The position numbers were made by a program, and so were the translations under genes. Positions 28,134 through 40,149 of a DNA stretch of 64,000 bases are shown one piece after another (positions within the stretch are counted from its first letter, which is position 1; the number at the start of each line of letters is the position of its first letter). The notes under the pieces are model-generated. The model was given only the letters and a program-made list of their open reading frames with translations. It made no database searches and was not told the origin of the DNA. The stretch comes from Hyphomicrobiales bacterium (GTDB lineage: Bacteria > Pseudomonadota > Alphaproteobacteria > Rhizobiales > Rhizobiaceae): assembly GCA_900468285.1 (NCBI GenBank), contig UBTF01000009.1, positions 62,001 to 126,000 on the forward strand. Direction: 5' to 3'.

Positions 28134-28207
28134 GGCGAGCTCCCCGAATCTCTTGGCAGAACAAGTCTAGCGAATCATGCAACGCAGCGCAGCGCAAGCG
28201 CTTATTT

Positions 28208-28852
28208 CTATTGAGCACCAATAGCGTTTACAAAGTTCTCAACAACCGGAAGCGTTCTTTCCACCATGATGCCCACGCCCTTTGCATTTGGGTGCATCCT
28301 GTCCTCCAGCTGAAGTGTCTGATCGAGCACCACGCCATCGAGGAAAAACGGGTAGAGCGGCAGATCGTATTTTTTGGCAAGCCGCGGATGAATCTCGTTG
28401 AACCGGGCCGCAAAATCTCCACCCATGTTGGGAGGAGCCATGATGCCGATGAGCAAAACAGGGATGTTGCGTTTCTTGAAACCGGCAATGATCTGGTCGA
28501 GATTTTTCTCGGTCTCATCAGGCGAAACACCGCGAAGAGCATCGTTGGCACCGAGTTCGAGAATGACGCCGTCGGTTCCGTCAGGCACAGACCAGTCCGC
28601 CCGCGCCAGACCGCCGGCGGTCGTGTCTCCTGAAACACCGGCATTGGCAACGGCAACGTTCATGCCCTTCTTTCGAAGCGCCGCTTCCAGTTGAGCCGTG
28701 TAGCTTTCCGTCGGCGGCAGCTGATATCCCGCCATCAGGCTGTCGCCAAAGCCGACCAGTTCGACCGGCTTTGACTGCGAATGCACGATCCCTGCTGGCA
28801 GCAATGCTGCGCATATGACGATGAATTGAGCGGTAGCAGCTTTAAAACCCAT
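28208..28852 (-). CDS. tesA: GDSL-type arylesterase / lysophospholipase TesA
   Basis: A 214-residue exported hydrolase with a signal peptide (ATAQFIVICAALLPAGIVHS). The SGNH motifs are GDSLMAGY (serine), an internal glycine in NAGVSGDTT, GANDALRG (asparagine) and MHPNAKG (histidine). The start at 28852 follows AGGGAGG; the frame is open to 28912 without support. It diverges from a YbbA/YbbP-type ABC pair, an arrangement also found in E. coli. Confidence 0.93.
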   Translation of the reverse strand: MGFKAATAQFIVICAALLPAGIVHSQSKPVELVGFGDSLMAGYQLPPTESYTAQLEAALRKKGMNVAVANAGVSGDTTAGGLARADWSVPDGTDGVILELGANDALRGVSPDETEKNLDQIIAGFKKRNIPVLLIGIMAPPNMGGDFAARFNEIHPRLAKKYDLPLYPFFLDGVVLDQTLQLEDRMHPNAKGVGIMVERTLPVVENFVNAIGAQ

Positions 28853-28959
28853 ATCGGCCTCCCTAATTTGTCTGGCAATGCCGAAACATTTGATGTCTTT
28901 CGGGCTGCCCAAGATCGCTATCGAGCTGCCAATGTCTCTTACATATAGGAACGCGAATT

Positions 28960-29670
28960 GTGACGAAAAGCATCATAGATCTGAATAAGGCTGATCTAAC
29001 CCTCGGTAATGCCGCCGCGTCCGTCCACGTTCTCAAGAGCATCGACCTCGTCATCAATGAAGGCGAAGCGGTTGGAATTGTCGGCCCTTCCGGCTCGGGA
29101 AAGTCGACCCTGCTGATGGTTCTTGCCGGGTTGGAGCGGCTCGACAGCGGTGAGATCACAATTGCGGGAACGGAGCTTCACAAATTGGGCGAAGACGCCT
29201 TGGCCGAGTTTCGCGGCCGCAATGTCGGCATCGTCTTCCAATCGTTCCATCTCATTGCCAACATGACGGCCATTGAAAATGTTGCCGTGCCGCTGGAATT
29301 GGCGAATGTAGCCAATCCCTTTGATATTGCGCGCAAGGAACTCGTCGCAGTGGGCCTGGGTGAAAGGCTCAACCACTATCCGGGGCAACTGTCCGGGGGC
29401 GAACAGCAGCGCGTTGCCATTGCTCGCGCGCTGGCGCCTTCCCCTGCGGTCCTGATTGCCGACGAGCCGACAGGCAACCTCGATACCGATACCGGCAAGC
29501 AGATTGCCGACCTTCTGTTTTCCAAACAGATGGAGCGCCGCATGACAATGATTTTGGTTACCCACGATGTGTCGCTTGCCGCGCGCTGCTCTCGCCAGAT
29601 CAAGGTCAGGTCAGGTCAAATCGAAAGTGACAGCGCCACCTCAGTTGCCAGACAGGCAGCGTCGGTATGA
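28960..29670 (+). CDS. ybbA: ABC transporter ATP-binding protein, YbbA (LolD/MacB-like)
   Basis: A 236-residue ATPase starting with GTG and AGGA 9 bases upstream. Walker A is GPSGSGKSTLL, the signature is LSGGEQQRVAIARAL, and Walker B is VLIADEPTGNLD. The sequence is of the LolD/MacB/YbbA type. The 3' end overlaps the permease gene by ATGA. The likely job is lipoprotein or other substrate extraction at the membrane, but the cargo is not established. Confidence 0.92.
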   Translation: MTKSIIDLNKADLTLGNAAASVHVLKSIDLVINEGEAVGIVGPSGSGKSTLLMVLAGLERLDSGEITIAGTELHKLGEDALAEFRGRNVGIVFQSFHLIANMTAIENVAVPLELANVANPFDIARKELVAVGLGERLNHYPGQLSGGEQQRVAIARALAPSPAVLIADEPTGNLDTDTGKQIADLLFSKQMERRMTMILVTHDVSLAARCSRQIKVRSGQIESDSATSVARQAASV

Positions 29671-32225
29671 CGGTCAGATCGCTTTTTTTCTTTCGCCTTA
29701 GCAATGCGCTGCGTCTGGCAAGACGTGAAATACGCGGCGGCCTCAGCGGCTTTTACATTTTCCTTGCCTGCATCGCGCTCGGCACAGGCGCCATTGCTGC
29801 AGTCAATTCCGTCTCCCGCGCCATAACCAGTTCCATCGCAACGCAGGGGCAATCCATTCTGGCGGGCGATGTTCGTTTCGAGCTGCGCAACCGCGAAGCC
29901 TCGCCGGATGAATTGGCCTATCTCGACAATCTGGGGACCGTTGCTGTCTCGACCGGTCTGCGGTCCATGGCAAGACTTGCCGATGGGTCGCAACAGACCC
30001 TTGCCGAGGTAAAGGCTGTCGACGGAGCCTATCCGCTCTATGGCAAACTGGAGTCAGACCCCGCAATGCCACTTCCCCAACTGCTGGCAAGGCAGGGCGA
30101 AGCCTATGGCGCAGTCGTCGCTCCGCTTCTTCTGGAGCGGCTGGGCATCAAACGGGGCGATGAGGTCCTGCTGGGCAACGTCCGGCTAAAAATCTCAGCG
30201 ACGCTGGTTACTGAGCCCGACGCGCTATCCGATGGTTTTGGATTTGCGCCGCGGCTTCTGATCAGCCGCGAAGCGCTCGCAACCTCCGGGCTCATCCAGA
30301 ATGGCAGCCTGGTAGAGCACGCCTACAAGATTCGCTTGAACGACACAGCCAAGCGAAGCGGGATCACCGAAGAGGCCAATCGTGAGTTTCCAAGTGCCGG
30401 CTGGTCGATCCGAACGAGCGACCGGGCAGCACCGTCGCTCACGGAAAACGTCAACCGTTTCTCTCAATTCCTGACACTGGTCGGGCTTACGGCATTGATC
30501 GTTGGCGGTGTTGGGGTTGCCAACGCAGTACGCGCCTTCCTCGACTCCAAGCGCACCACCATAGCAGCACTCAAATGCCTCGGCGCACCGGCCAGCATCG
30601 TGACACTAACCTATCTCTTCCAGATCGCCTTCATTGCCATCATCGGTATCGCAATCGGACTGGCGTTGGGGGCGTTTACTCCGCTCGTGGCCATGCGCTT
30701 TCTCGAAGGTGTCCTGCCTGTTCCGGAAGAATTGGCGATCTACCCCGGCGCGCTGTCCATGGCCGCCCTGTTCGGGCTGTTGACGACACTGGCCTTCGCG
30801 ATCTTGCCATTGGGTCAGGCTCGCGAAGTCCCCGCCACCGCATTGTTCCGCGAGCAGGGATTTGAAGCCAACCGATTGCCGTCATGGCCCTATCTGGCCG
30901 CCACTGGCTTGCTTCTTGCCCTGTTGGCCGGCATGGCGATCTATTCGGCTGAACAGAGATATATCGCGTCGGTCTTTCTGGGAGCGGTCGCTTTCGCTTT
31001 TATCGTTCTCAGGCTTGTGGCCTGGGGCATCAGGGCCGTTGCCAAGAGAAGCCCTCGCGTCCATTCCGCAGCACTGCGGCTGGCGATCGGCAACATTCAT
31101 CGCCCCGGGGCTTTGACGCCCTCCGTGGTCTTGTCTCTGGGGCTCGGTCTGACCCTGCTGGTCACGCTCACGCTGATCGACGGCAATCTTAGACGGGAAC
31201 TCACGGGCAGTCTGCCAGAGCGGGCACCGAATTTCTTCTTCGTCGACATTCAAGGTGCCGACCGGGATGGGTTCAAGGCGCTTGTCCAGAAAGAAGCGCC
31301 GGAGGGCACGTTGACGGAGGTACCCATGCTGCGGGGTCGCATCCTTGCTCTCAATGGCCAGGATGTGACCAAGATGGAAGTGCCTGCTGCAGGCCGATGG
31401 GTCCTGCGCGGAGACCGTGGCATCACCTATGCCCAAACCATGCCTGACAATGCCAAGCTGACAGAGGGCACGTGGTGGAGCGGCGATTATAGCGGCGAGC
31501 CTCTCGTTTCCTTTGCGGCGGAAGAGGCGGGCGAACTGGGCCTGAAGATCGGCGACAGCGTAACCGTCAACGTATTGGGACGTAACATTACCGCAAAAAT
31601 TGCCAACCTGCGCGACGTGCAGTGGGAGTCGCTTTCGCTCAACTTCGTCATGGTCTTCTCGCCCAACACGTTCCGCGGCGCACCTCACTCCTGGCTGGCA
31701 ACCCTTGCAGACCCGAGCGCGACTGCCGCCCAGGAGGGCGAAATATTGAGAAAGGTCACCGCGAGCTACCCCACCATCACCACGGTCAGGGTCAAGGACG
31801 CGCTCGATCTGGTCAACAGTCTGGTTGAACAGTTGGCGACGGCGATCAGGGCCGCAGCGGCTGTTGCCCTGATTGCGTCTGTCCTGGTTCTCGCAGGTGC
31901 CTTGGCGGCTGGAAACCGGGCACGGACCCACGACGCTGTCATTCTCAAAACGCTCGGTGGCACCCGTGCCATGCTAATCCGCGCTTTCTCGTATGAATAT
32001 ATGATGCTTGGTCTGGCCACTGCGGTATTCGCACTCCTCGCAGGTGGGGTCTCCGCATGGTTTGTCGTCGCCCGCATTATGAAGCTGCCATCCAGCTTCC
32101 TGCCGGATGTTGCGATCGCAACCATCCTTATCGCCTTGGTGATGACGGTTGGCATTGGCCTTATCGGGACATGGCGAATCCTCGGCCAGAAGGCAGCGCC
32201 CGTGCTGCGTCAAACCGGCGAGTAG
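29667..32225 (+). CDS. ybbP: FtsX-like ABC transporter permease, YbbP type
   Basis: An 852-residue inner membrane protein. One hydrophobic segment follows the N-terminus, a large periplasmic domain covers about residues 50-250, and two FtsX-type membrane blocks lie around residues 260-500 and 700-850. This doubled layout is the YbbP form. It is translationally coupled to the ATPase. The divergent tesA suggests a shared envelope-lipid function, which is inferred from conserved neighbourhood only. Confidence 0.92.
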   Translation: MTVRSLFFFRLSNALRLARREIRGGLSGFYIFLACIALGTGAIAAVNSVSRAITSSIATQGQSILAGDVRFELRNREASPDELAYLDNLGTVAVSTGLRSMARLADGSQQTLAEVKAVDGAYPLYGKLESDPAMPLPQLLARQGEAYGAVVAPLLLERLGIKRGDEVLLGNVRLKISATLVTEPDALSDGFGFAPRLLISREALATSGLIQNGSLVEHAYKIRLNDTAKRSGITEEANREFPSAGWSIRTSDRAAPSLTENVNRFSQFLTLVGLTALIVGGVGVANAVRAFLDSKRTTIAALKCLGAPASIVTLTYLFQIAFIAIIGIAIGLALGAFTPLVAMRFLEGVLPVPEELAIYPGALSMAALFGLLTTLAFAILPLGQAREVPATALFREQGFEANRLPSWPYLAATGLLLALLAGMAIYSAEQRYIASVFLGAVAFAFIVLRLVAWGIRAVAKRSPRVHSAALRLAIGNIHRPGALTPSVVLSLGLGLTLLVTLTLIDGNLRRELTGSLPERAPNFFFVDIQGADRDGFKALVQKEAPEGTLTEVPMLRGRILALNGQDVTKMEVPAAGRWVLRGDRGITYAQTMPDNAKLTEGTWWSGDYSGEPLVSFAAEEAGELGLKIGDSVTVNVLGRNITAKIANLRDVQWESLSLNFVMVFSPNTFRGAPHSWLATLADPSATAAQEGEILRKVTASYPTITTVRVKDALDLVNSLVEQLATAIRAAAAVALIASVLVLAGALAAGNRARTHDAVILKTLGGTRAMLIRAFSYEYMMLGLATAVFALLAGGVSAWFVVARIMKLPSSFLPDVAIATILIALVMTVGIGLIGTWRILGQKAAPVLRQTGE

Positions 32226-32403
32226 CTCTCATGTCTTGTGAGATAAATTGCCTGAGCGGAGAATGAATATTTCGGGTGGCCACATGCATAGCGTGGCGCT
32301 AGAAAATTGCGCGCAACTTAACCTTTGCGATTAATCGGGAAGTTCAATCTCCAAAACGTTATCGGTTTTCGCGCATACGGTGTTTTTTCGACATTGAAAG
32401 CTC
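32226..32403. other. Intergenic region after ybbP
   Basis: No gene is evident. A short inverted repeat TCTCA/TGAGA lies just after the ybbP stop, but it has no T-run. The rest is AT-richer sequence leading into the promoter and leader of the BI-1 gene. Confidence 0.4.
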
Positions 32404-32432
32404 TTGTAACTGAAATGGGATATCCTCATATT
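32404..32432 (+). promoter_or_regulatory. Predicted promoter of the BI-1 family gene and its leader
   Basis: TTGTAA (32404-32409) and CATATT (32427-32432) are 17 bases apart, which is a reasonable housekeeping sigma pattern for alphaproteobacteria. The start would fall near 32438-32440, just before the leader. Confidence 0.4.
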
Positions 32433-32439
32433 CTCCGGT

Positions 32440-32535
32440 AGGCTTGCTGTAGCTCCGCAGCGGCGCCTGGGTTATGATCCCGAGTACGGTCATATCCCGA
32501 CACCGTAGGAACTTCGGAGCTCAAAAGAGGAAACA
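32440..32535 (+). ncRNA. Structured 5' leader, candidate ybhL leader
   Basis: The outer stem AGCTCCG (32451-32457) with CGGAGCT (32515-32521) encloses two small hairpins: GGG/CCC around TTATGAT (32469-32481) and TACGGT (32485-32490) with ACCGTA (32502-32507). It ends just before the AGAGGAAA ribosome binding site. The ybhL leader is a conserved RNA element reported upstream of ybhL genes in alphaproteobacteria, and the downstream gene here is of that family. The assignment is from position and structure, not from a covariance search. Confidence 0.7.
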
Positions 32536-33273
32536 ATGGCTGATTTCAACAACTACCAGAATCGCATGGCCCAAGGCCGTGCCCAGTCTGGTGCGATGAT
32601 CGATGAAGGTCTTCGCACATACATGCTGAAGGTTTACAACCTGATGGCTCTTGCGCTGGTCATTACCGGCGTGGCTTCGTTCGGCACCTACACTCTGGCG
32701 GTTTCAAATCCTGCCTTCGCACAGCTGCTTTACACATCGCCGCTGCGCTGGGTCATCATGTTCGCACCGCTCGCGCTGGTGTTCTTCCTGAGCTTCCGTA
32801 TTGAGAAGATGAGCGTACCTGCTGCACAGGCTACCTTCTGGGCCTACGCTGCGCTGATGGGCGTCTCCCTTTCGTCGATCTTTATCGTCTTTACCGGCGA
32901 GAGCATCGTACAGACGTTCTTCGTGACAGCTGCTTCCTTTGGCGCCCTGTCGCTTTACGGCTATACGACCAAGAAAGACCTCTCCGGCCTCGGCTCGTTC
33001 CTGATCATGGGTCTGTTCGGCCTGATCATCGCGTCCATCGTCAACATCTTCCTGCAGTCATCCGCAATGGGCTTTGCGATCTCCGCCATCGGCGTGCTGA
33101 TCTTTGCTGGCCTGACCGCATATGACACGCAGAAGATCAAGGAAATGTATTTCGATGGTGACGATGTGGCCGTTGCTGGTCGCAAGGCTATTATGGGCGC
33201 ACTGACGCTCTACCTCGACTTCATCAACCTGTTCACGTTCCTTCTGCAGTTTCTTGGTAACCGCGACGAGTAA
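32536..33273 (+). CDS. ybhL: Bax inhibitor-1 (BI-1)/YccA/YbhL family membrane protein
   Basis: A 245-residue inner membrane protein with seven hydrophobic segments and an N-terminal soluble tail of about 25 residues. The family landmarks are VYNLMALALVITG near the start and LIFAGLTAYDTQKIKEMY near residue 190, followed by ALTLYLDFINLF. BI-1 proteins are linked to calcium leak and envelope stress. A structured leader precedes the gene and a strong terminator follows it. Confidence 0.94.
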   Translation: MADFNNYQNRMAQGRAQSGAMIDEGLRTYMLKVYNLMALALVITGVASFGTYTLAVSNPAFAQLLYTSPLRWVIMFAPLALVFFLSFRIEKMSVPAAQATFWAYAALMGVSLSSIFIVFTGESIVQTFFVTAASFGALSLYGYTTKKDLSGLGSFLIMGLFGLIIASIVNIFLQSSAMGFAISAIGVLIFAGLTAYDTQKIKEMYFDGDDVAVAGRKAIMGALTLYLDFINLFTFLLQFLGNRDE

Positions 33274-33293
33274 CCGATCAGACTTGAATCAAG

Positions 33294-33323
33294 AAAGGCG
33301 GCTCTCGGGCCGCCTTTTTTTTT
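33294..33323 (+). terminator. Intrinsic terminator of the BI-1 gene
   Basis: AAAGGCGGC (33294-33302) and GCCGCCTTT (33309-33317) form the stem with loop TCTCGG, followed by a run of nine T. It lies 20 bases after the stop. Confidence 0.92.
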
Positions 33324-33351
33324 ATGCTTTCGGCTCAACGAAGATGAGCAG

Positions 33352-33744
33352 TCACTCGATCAGTCGCAGTACCTTATCAAACACTTTGAGGACCTGTGAC
33401 AGTTCATGTCCGCGTTTGAGGATGCGGCCATCGACATTGACGACGCTGAAAGCGCCCTGTTTTGCGGCAAGCTTCGGGTTCTTCTCGATGCGAAACAGAG
33501 GCATTTCCCCTGACCGCTTGAAGACCGAGAACACCGCCTTGTCTTTCAGATGGTCGATAGCATAGTCCCGCCACTCACCTTCTCCCACCATGCGTCCGTA
33601 GATGCGCAGGATGGCGTCCAGTTCACGCCGGTGGAAGGTAATCGGCAAGGGGTCCTTGCTCTGCTTGTACTCGCGAAGATCGACAACGGGTGAACTATCT
33701 CTGTGAAAAGAAGCTGCGCGCTGCGCATCCGGCTGATCGGTCAT
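33352..33744 (-). CDS. DUF2794 family protein
   Basis: A soluble protein of 130 residues starting at 33744 (MTDQPDAQRA). The core is VVDLREYKQSKDP, then ITFHRRELDAILRIYGRMV and GEWRDYAIDHLKDKAVFSVFKR, all typical of the DUF2794 family of alphaproteobacteria. The function is unknown. The frame is open to 33780, but that extension looks unconserved. Confidence 0.85.
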   Translation of the reverse strand: MTDQPDAQRAASFHRDSSPVVDLREYKQSKDPLPITFHRRELDAILRIYGRMVGEGEWRDYAIDHLKDKAVFSVFKRSGEMPLFRIEKNPKLAAKQGAFSVVNVDGRILKRGHELSQVLKVFDKVLRLIE

Positions 33745-34037
33745 CAGGTAACCCCGCTCGACGGCAAATGACAATTTCAAGACAGTCTGCCGCTCTGTCG
33801 GCGAAATTGCAAGCTTCGTTCTGGCCAGGCTGGCCGGCTTTACGCGGTAAGGATTTGGGCAGGAAGTGCATTAGCAAATGCCCTATTTCGGTCAAACCAT
33901 GGCCTGAATTGAGTGGAATATAGCTATTGTCAATTGATGCCTAGGCACCAAGATGACCCGGTCCGGTGCATTGACCCTTTACCCCCAGCCCCCAATGCCC
34001 GGATCGGATCTCCCTCAGCCCCCTGAGATGCTTCCCC
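33745..34037. other. Intergenic region between DUF2794 and DUF1223 genes
   Basis: About 290 bases with no convincing gene. A small hairpin CTCAG/CTGAG (34014-34027) lies just beyond the DUF1223 stop and could be part of its 3' end. The upstream half holds the DUF2794 promoter region. Confidence 0.45.
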
Positions 34038-34781
34038 TTACTGCAGCAGGACACTCGCCCCGACGATCGCTGCCGGATTGCCCTGCGCATCGGACGTCTG
34101 CAGCAACACCGCACAGCCGCCGTTTTTGGCCTTGCTGAGAATGCTGGCGGGAAGTTTAACGGACATGGACTTTCCGTCCCACATCCCAACCGTCTGCACG
34201 TCATAAACGCTATGCCAGTATGATATCTTCTTTCCCTGGTTCTCACCCTTCTGCACGTCGACCACTTGCTCTCGGTTGAAGTAAGCGACCACCACGTCAG
34301 CTTTGCCCTTCCCCTCTCCGATATCGATGGCGATCTCATCTGCCACACGCGAGGCTTTGACTGGCACACTCAAGCCTTCGCCAGCGCGAGTGAAAGCGTC
34401 CAGGCGGCCATAAATGGCCTGCACATCCGCCCCTTTCACGTGGTCACGGCCATTGACGACCGCTTGAGGGGTATAGACATTGTTGCGACCGAGCGCTCTG
34501 GCATAACCATACTGACGCTCAGTATTTTCCTTAGAAGCCAGCGAATCTGCCCAGCCAAGATAATTCCAGTAATCGACATGGTAAGACAGTCCAACCACAT
34601 CACCCTTCTGGATGAGCTTGCGCAAGGCCTCATCAGCAGGCGGGCAGGACGCGCATCCCTGCGACGTGAACAATTCGACAACGCCCTTCACCTGCTCCTG
34701 CGCCTGGACCGAGACGGAAGCAAGCATACTCAAGGCGAAGACCGAAAGACCGAAATTCAGAGACCCGTATTTGAGAGACAT
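34038..34781 (-). CDS. DUF1223 domain secreted thioredoxin-like protein
   Basis: A 247-residue exported protein with a signal peptide (SLNFGLSVFALSMLASVSVQA). After it comes VVELFTSQGCASCPPADE, whose CASC is a thioredoxin-like CxxC, then YHVDYWNYLGWADSLAS and TPQAVVNGRDH, which are DUF1223 landmarks. It is probably a periplasmic thiol protein of unknown partner. The start at 34781 is preferred over 34829 because it gives a normal signal peptide and has AAGGG upstream. Confidence 0.9.
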   Translation of the reverse strand: MSLKYGSLNFGLSVFALSMLASVSVQAQEQVKGVVELFTSQGCASCPPADEALRKLIQKGDVVGLSYHVDYWNYLGWADSLASKENTERQYGYARALGRNNVYTPQAVVNGRDHVKGADVQAIYGRLDAFTRAGEGLSVPVKASRVADEIAIDIGEGKGKADVVVAYFNREQVVDVQKGENQGKKISYWHSVYDVQTVGMWDGKSMSVKLPASILSKAKNGGCAVLLQTSDAQGNPAAIVGASVLLQ

Positions 34782-34938
34782 TGCGAGAACCCTTGCCTGG
34801 ACATTTTTCCAGACTATTGATGCAATCAATTCATGTCGGGAAGCCGATGGCGAAAATAACGCCTAAGCCTCTTCAATGGAAAGTCACGATGGGGTGAGGC
34901 AATAGTCAGCACGACCATCGCACTACCTTTCACGCAAA

Positions 34939-34962
34939 AACGCCGGGATTGCTCCCGGCGTT
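34939..34962 (-). terminator. Intrinsic terminator of acnA
   Basis: AACGCCGGGA (34939-34948) and TCCCGGCGTT (34953-34962) form a perfect 10-base stem with loop TTGC. On the minus strand the stem is followed by a T-run (TTTTTGCG). It lies 23 bases beyond the acnA stop. Confidence 0.88.
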
Positions 34963-34984
34963 CAAACTTCATCAGGCGTGCGCC

Positions 34985-37678
<2,694 letters not shown>

Positions 37679-37949
37679 GGATAAAAACCCCGCTTCCTCT
37701 GATAGCCAACACGCGCGTGCGGACACCTATGCACTCATGCACATCAGGATGCGGGTACGGTCATTTCCGCTGTCCGCACGAGAAGACTGTTTTCACAACC
37801 TTCAGGTCCGGCGCTATATGATGATCACGCCGACCGCTGGCGTGGTTGAAAGTCATATAGATAATTTCGTCGAAACGTGCCAGACCGGAAAAACACCTAA
37901 ATCGATTTTTTTGCATCGAGATGATTAAAATCTTAACCGAGGTCGCCAG
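37679..37949. other. Divergent promoter region acnA / ccmA
   Basis: About 270 bases separate the two divergent genes. I see no gene, and no motif strong enough to name. The end nearest ccmA is AT-rich and likely holds its promoter. Confidence 0.5.
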
Positions 37950-38591
37950 ATGCTGCTGAAAGCAGAAAATCTCTCCGCACGACGGGGGGAAGACCTGATA
38001 TTCATGAATGTTTCCTTCAAGTTAACGAATGGAGAGGCGCTGGTGTTGACCGGGCCGAATGGTTCGGGAAAATCGACCTTGCTGCGGGTCGTTGCAGGTC
38101 TGCTCCGCCCTGAAACGGGTGCGGTAAAGATAGCCGGCAAAGGAATTGCTGATGATATCCCTGCTTGCGAAGCGGCTCATTATCTGGGCCACAAAAACGC
38201 GATGAAACAGGAACTGACCGTTCTGGAAAACCTCCAGTTCTGGAAGAGCTTCCTGGGAAATTTCAACCAAGGTGAAGCCTTCGGGATCGATGAGGCCGCA
38301 GACATGGTTGGCCTGTCCGGGATCACCCATCTTCCCTTCGGCTATCTCTCGGCGGGCCAGCAAAGACGCTTTGCAATGGCGAAGTTGCTCGTGGCATGGC
38401 GACCCGTCTGGATATTGGATGAACCGACCGCAGCGCTTGATTCGCACGCCGATGCCATCTTTGCCGGGTTGATCACATCTCATCTTGAGCGGGGAGGGAT
38501 CGTTCTTGCCGCCACGCATCAGCCGCTTGGCTTGCGCGATGCCCATCAATTGCAAATGAACGGCTTTGCAGGAGTGGAAGAAGCGTGGTGA
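37950..38591 (+). CDS. ccmA: Heme exporter ATP-binding protein CcmA
   Basis: A 213-residue ATPase of the cytochrome c maturation complex. Walker A is GPNGSGKSTLLRVVAG, the signature is YLSAGQQRRFAMAKLL, and Walker B is WILDEPTAALD. It powers release of holo-CcmE from CcmCD. First gene of ccmABCDG; GAGG lies upstream of its ATG. ccmE, ccmF and ccmH are not in the window. Confidence 0.95.
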   Translation: MLLKAENLSARRGEDLIFMNVSFKLTNGEALVLTGPNGSGKSTLLRVVAGLLRPETGAVKIAGKGIADDIPACEAAHYLGHKNAMKQELTVLENLQFWKSFLGNFNQGEAFGIDEAADMVGLSGITHLPFGYLSAGQQRRFAMAKLLVAWRPVWILDEPTAALDSHADAIFAGLITSHLERGGIVLAATHQPLGLRDAHQLQMNGFAGVEEAW

Positions 38592-38673
38592 GTAACTCAA
38601 TCCTGCAACCGCAGAAACGCCAGTTGCCCGCGACGCGATGTGGTGACGTCTCAAGACAAGAGGTCACTCTGTC

Positions 38674-39333
38674 ATGACCGCAATTTTCCTGCGCGATCTC
38701 AAGCTTTCAATCCGCGCTGGCGGCGGGGCGCTGATCGGCGTGCTGTTCTTCATGACTGTCGTCGCCGTTATTCCCTTCGGGGTTGGGCCTGACCTTAATC
38801 TCCTGTCCCGCATCGGCCCCGCCATTATCTGGATTGGCGCGCTTCTGGCGGCTCTGCTCGGTCTTGACCGCCTGTTTCAGGCAGAACGCGATGACGGATC
38901 ACTCGACATCATCCTGATGCAGGAGACGCCGCTGGTGCTCACGGTTGCGGTGAAATGCCTTGCGCATTGGACGGCAACCAGCCTGCCGCTGGTGATTGCC
39001 TCGCCACTGCTCGGCCTTTTCATGAATATGAGCGAAATTGCCATCGGTGCGGTGATGTTGACCTTGCTGCTTGGCTCCCCTGCACTCACTTTCATTGGTG
39101 CAGTGGGCGCTGCGGTGGCCGTAGCCTTGCCGCGCGGCGGTTTGCTGGTATCGATCCTCGTGCTGCCGCTTGCCATTCCCGTACTGATCTTCGGCGTGAG
39201 CGCGTCCTATGCGGCAGTTGAGGATCCAGCGCCCTTCATGCCACCCCTGCTTATCCTTGCGGCAATCACGCTATTTTCATCAGTCGTCGGTCCGTTCTTC
39301 GCAGCTTTGGCGTTGCGCAGTTCCATGGATTGA
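38674..39333 (+). CDS. ccmB: Heme exporter permease CcmB
   Basis: A 219-residue inner membrane protein with six hydrophobic segments. FLRDLKLSIRAGGGAL at the N-terminus and LDRLFQAERDDGSLDIIL are CcmB landmarks. It forms the ABC membrane part with CcmA. It is separated from ccmA by 82 bases, more than elsewhere in this operon. Confidence 0.95.
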   Translation: MTAIFLRDLKLSIRAGGGALIGVLFFMTVVAVIPFGVGPDLNLLSRIGPAIIWIGALLAALLGLDRLFQAERDDGSLDIILMQETPLVLTVAVKCLAHWTATSLPLVIASPLLGLFMNMSEIAIGAVMLTLLLGSPALTFIGAVGAAVAVALPRGGLLVSILVLPLAIPVLIFGVSASYAAVEDPAPFMPPLLILAAITLFSSVVGPFFAALALRSSMD

Positions 39334-39378
39334 TAAGGATCAATTGCGGCAATCCCGGTCTCGCTGTAGAAAGACGCC

Positions 39379-40149
39379 ATGAACGATACGAGCCTTGCAA
39401 TCACCAAATTCAGCGATCTTGCCAATCCCACTCGGTTTCTGGCACTGGTGGCACGTGTTCTGCCCTGGCTTGCAGCGCTGTCGGCGCTCTGTCTGGCCAT
39501 TGGGCTCTATCTGTCGTTCACGACGGATAGCGATTATCAACAGGGCAATACTGTCCGCATTATGTATGTCCATGTGCCTGCAGCCTGGCTATCGATGATG
39601 TGCTACACCGTCATGGCAGCGTCGGCCATCGGCACACTGGTCTGGCGTCACCCCCTGGCGGATGTCAGCCATCGGGCCGCAGCACCCATCGGCGCGGCCT
39701 TTACACTGATTGCACTGGTGACGGGTTCGCTTTGGGGAAAGCCCATGTGGGGAACCTGGTGGGTCTGGGACGCGCGCCTGACCTCGGTCTTCATTCTCTT
39801 CTTGATGTATCTGGGCCTTATCGCCTTCAACAAGGCGATGGATGATCCGTCAAAGGCCGCCCGCGTGAGCGCTGTCCTCATTCTCGTCGGGTTCGTGAAT
39901 ATCCCCATCATCAAGTTCTCGGTCGAGTGGTGGAATACGCTGCACCAGCCGGCAAGCGTCATCAGAATGAGCGGGCCGGCGATTGCGCCTGAGTTCCTCT
40001 GGCCACTGCTTGTCATGGCGCTGGGCTTCACGCTTCTTTTCTTTACGCTCCATATCGCCGCCATGCGCAACGAAATCCTGCGCAGGCGCATCGCTGCTCA
40101 ACGACGTCTCGCAGCACGCATGGCAAGCAGGGAGGCAAGCCAGCCATGA
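39379..40149 (+). CDS. ccmC: Heme lyase / heme handling protein CcmC
   Basis: A 256-residue inner membrane protein with six hydrophobic segments. The tryptophan-rich periplasmic motif WGTWWVWDARLTS marks the WWD family, and conserved histidines flank it (MYVHVPAAW and WNTLHQPAS). It loads heme on the CcmE chaperone. The ATG of ccmD overlaps its end by 4 bases. Confidence 0.96.
   Translation: MNDTSLAITKFSDLANPTRFLALVARVLPWLAALSALCLAIGLYLSFTTDSDYQQGNTVRIMYVHVPAAWLSMMCYTVMAASAIGTLVWRHPLADVSHRAAAPIGAAFTLIALVTGSLWGKPMWGTWWVWDARLTSVFILFLMYLGLIAFNKAMDDPSKAARVSAVLILVGFVNIPIIKFSVEWWNTLHQPASVIRMSGPAIAPEFLWPLLVMALGFTLLFFTLHIAAMRNEILRRRIAAQRRLAARMASREASQP

Noticed and set aside
34435-34450. TTTCACGTG in the DUF1223 gene, considered as parS
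   Set aside because: The right half does not match the consensus (about 9 of 16 positions).
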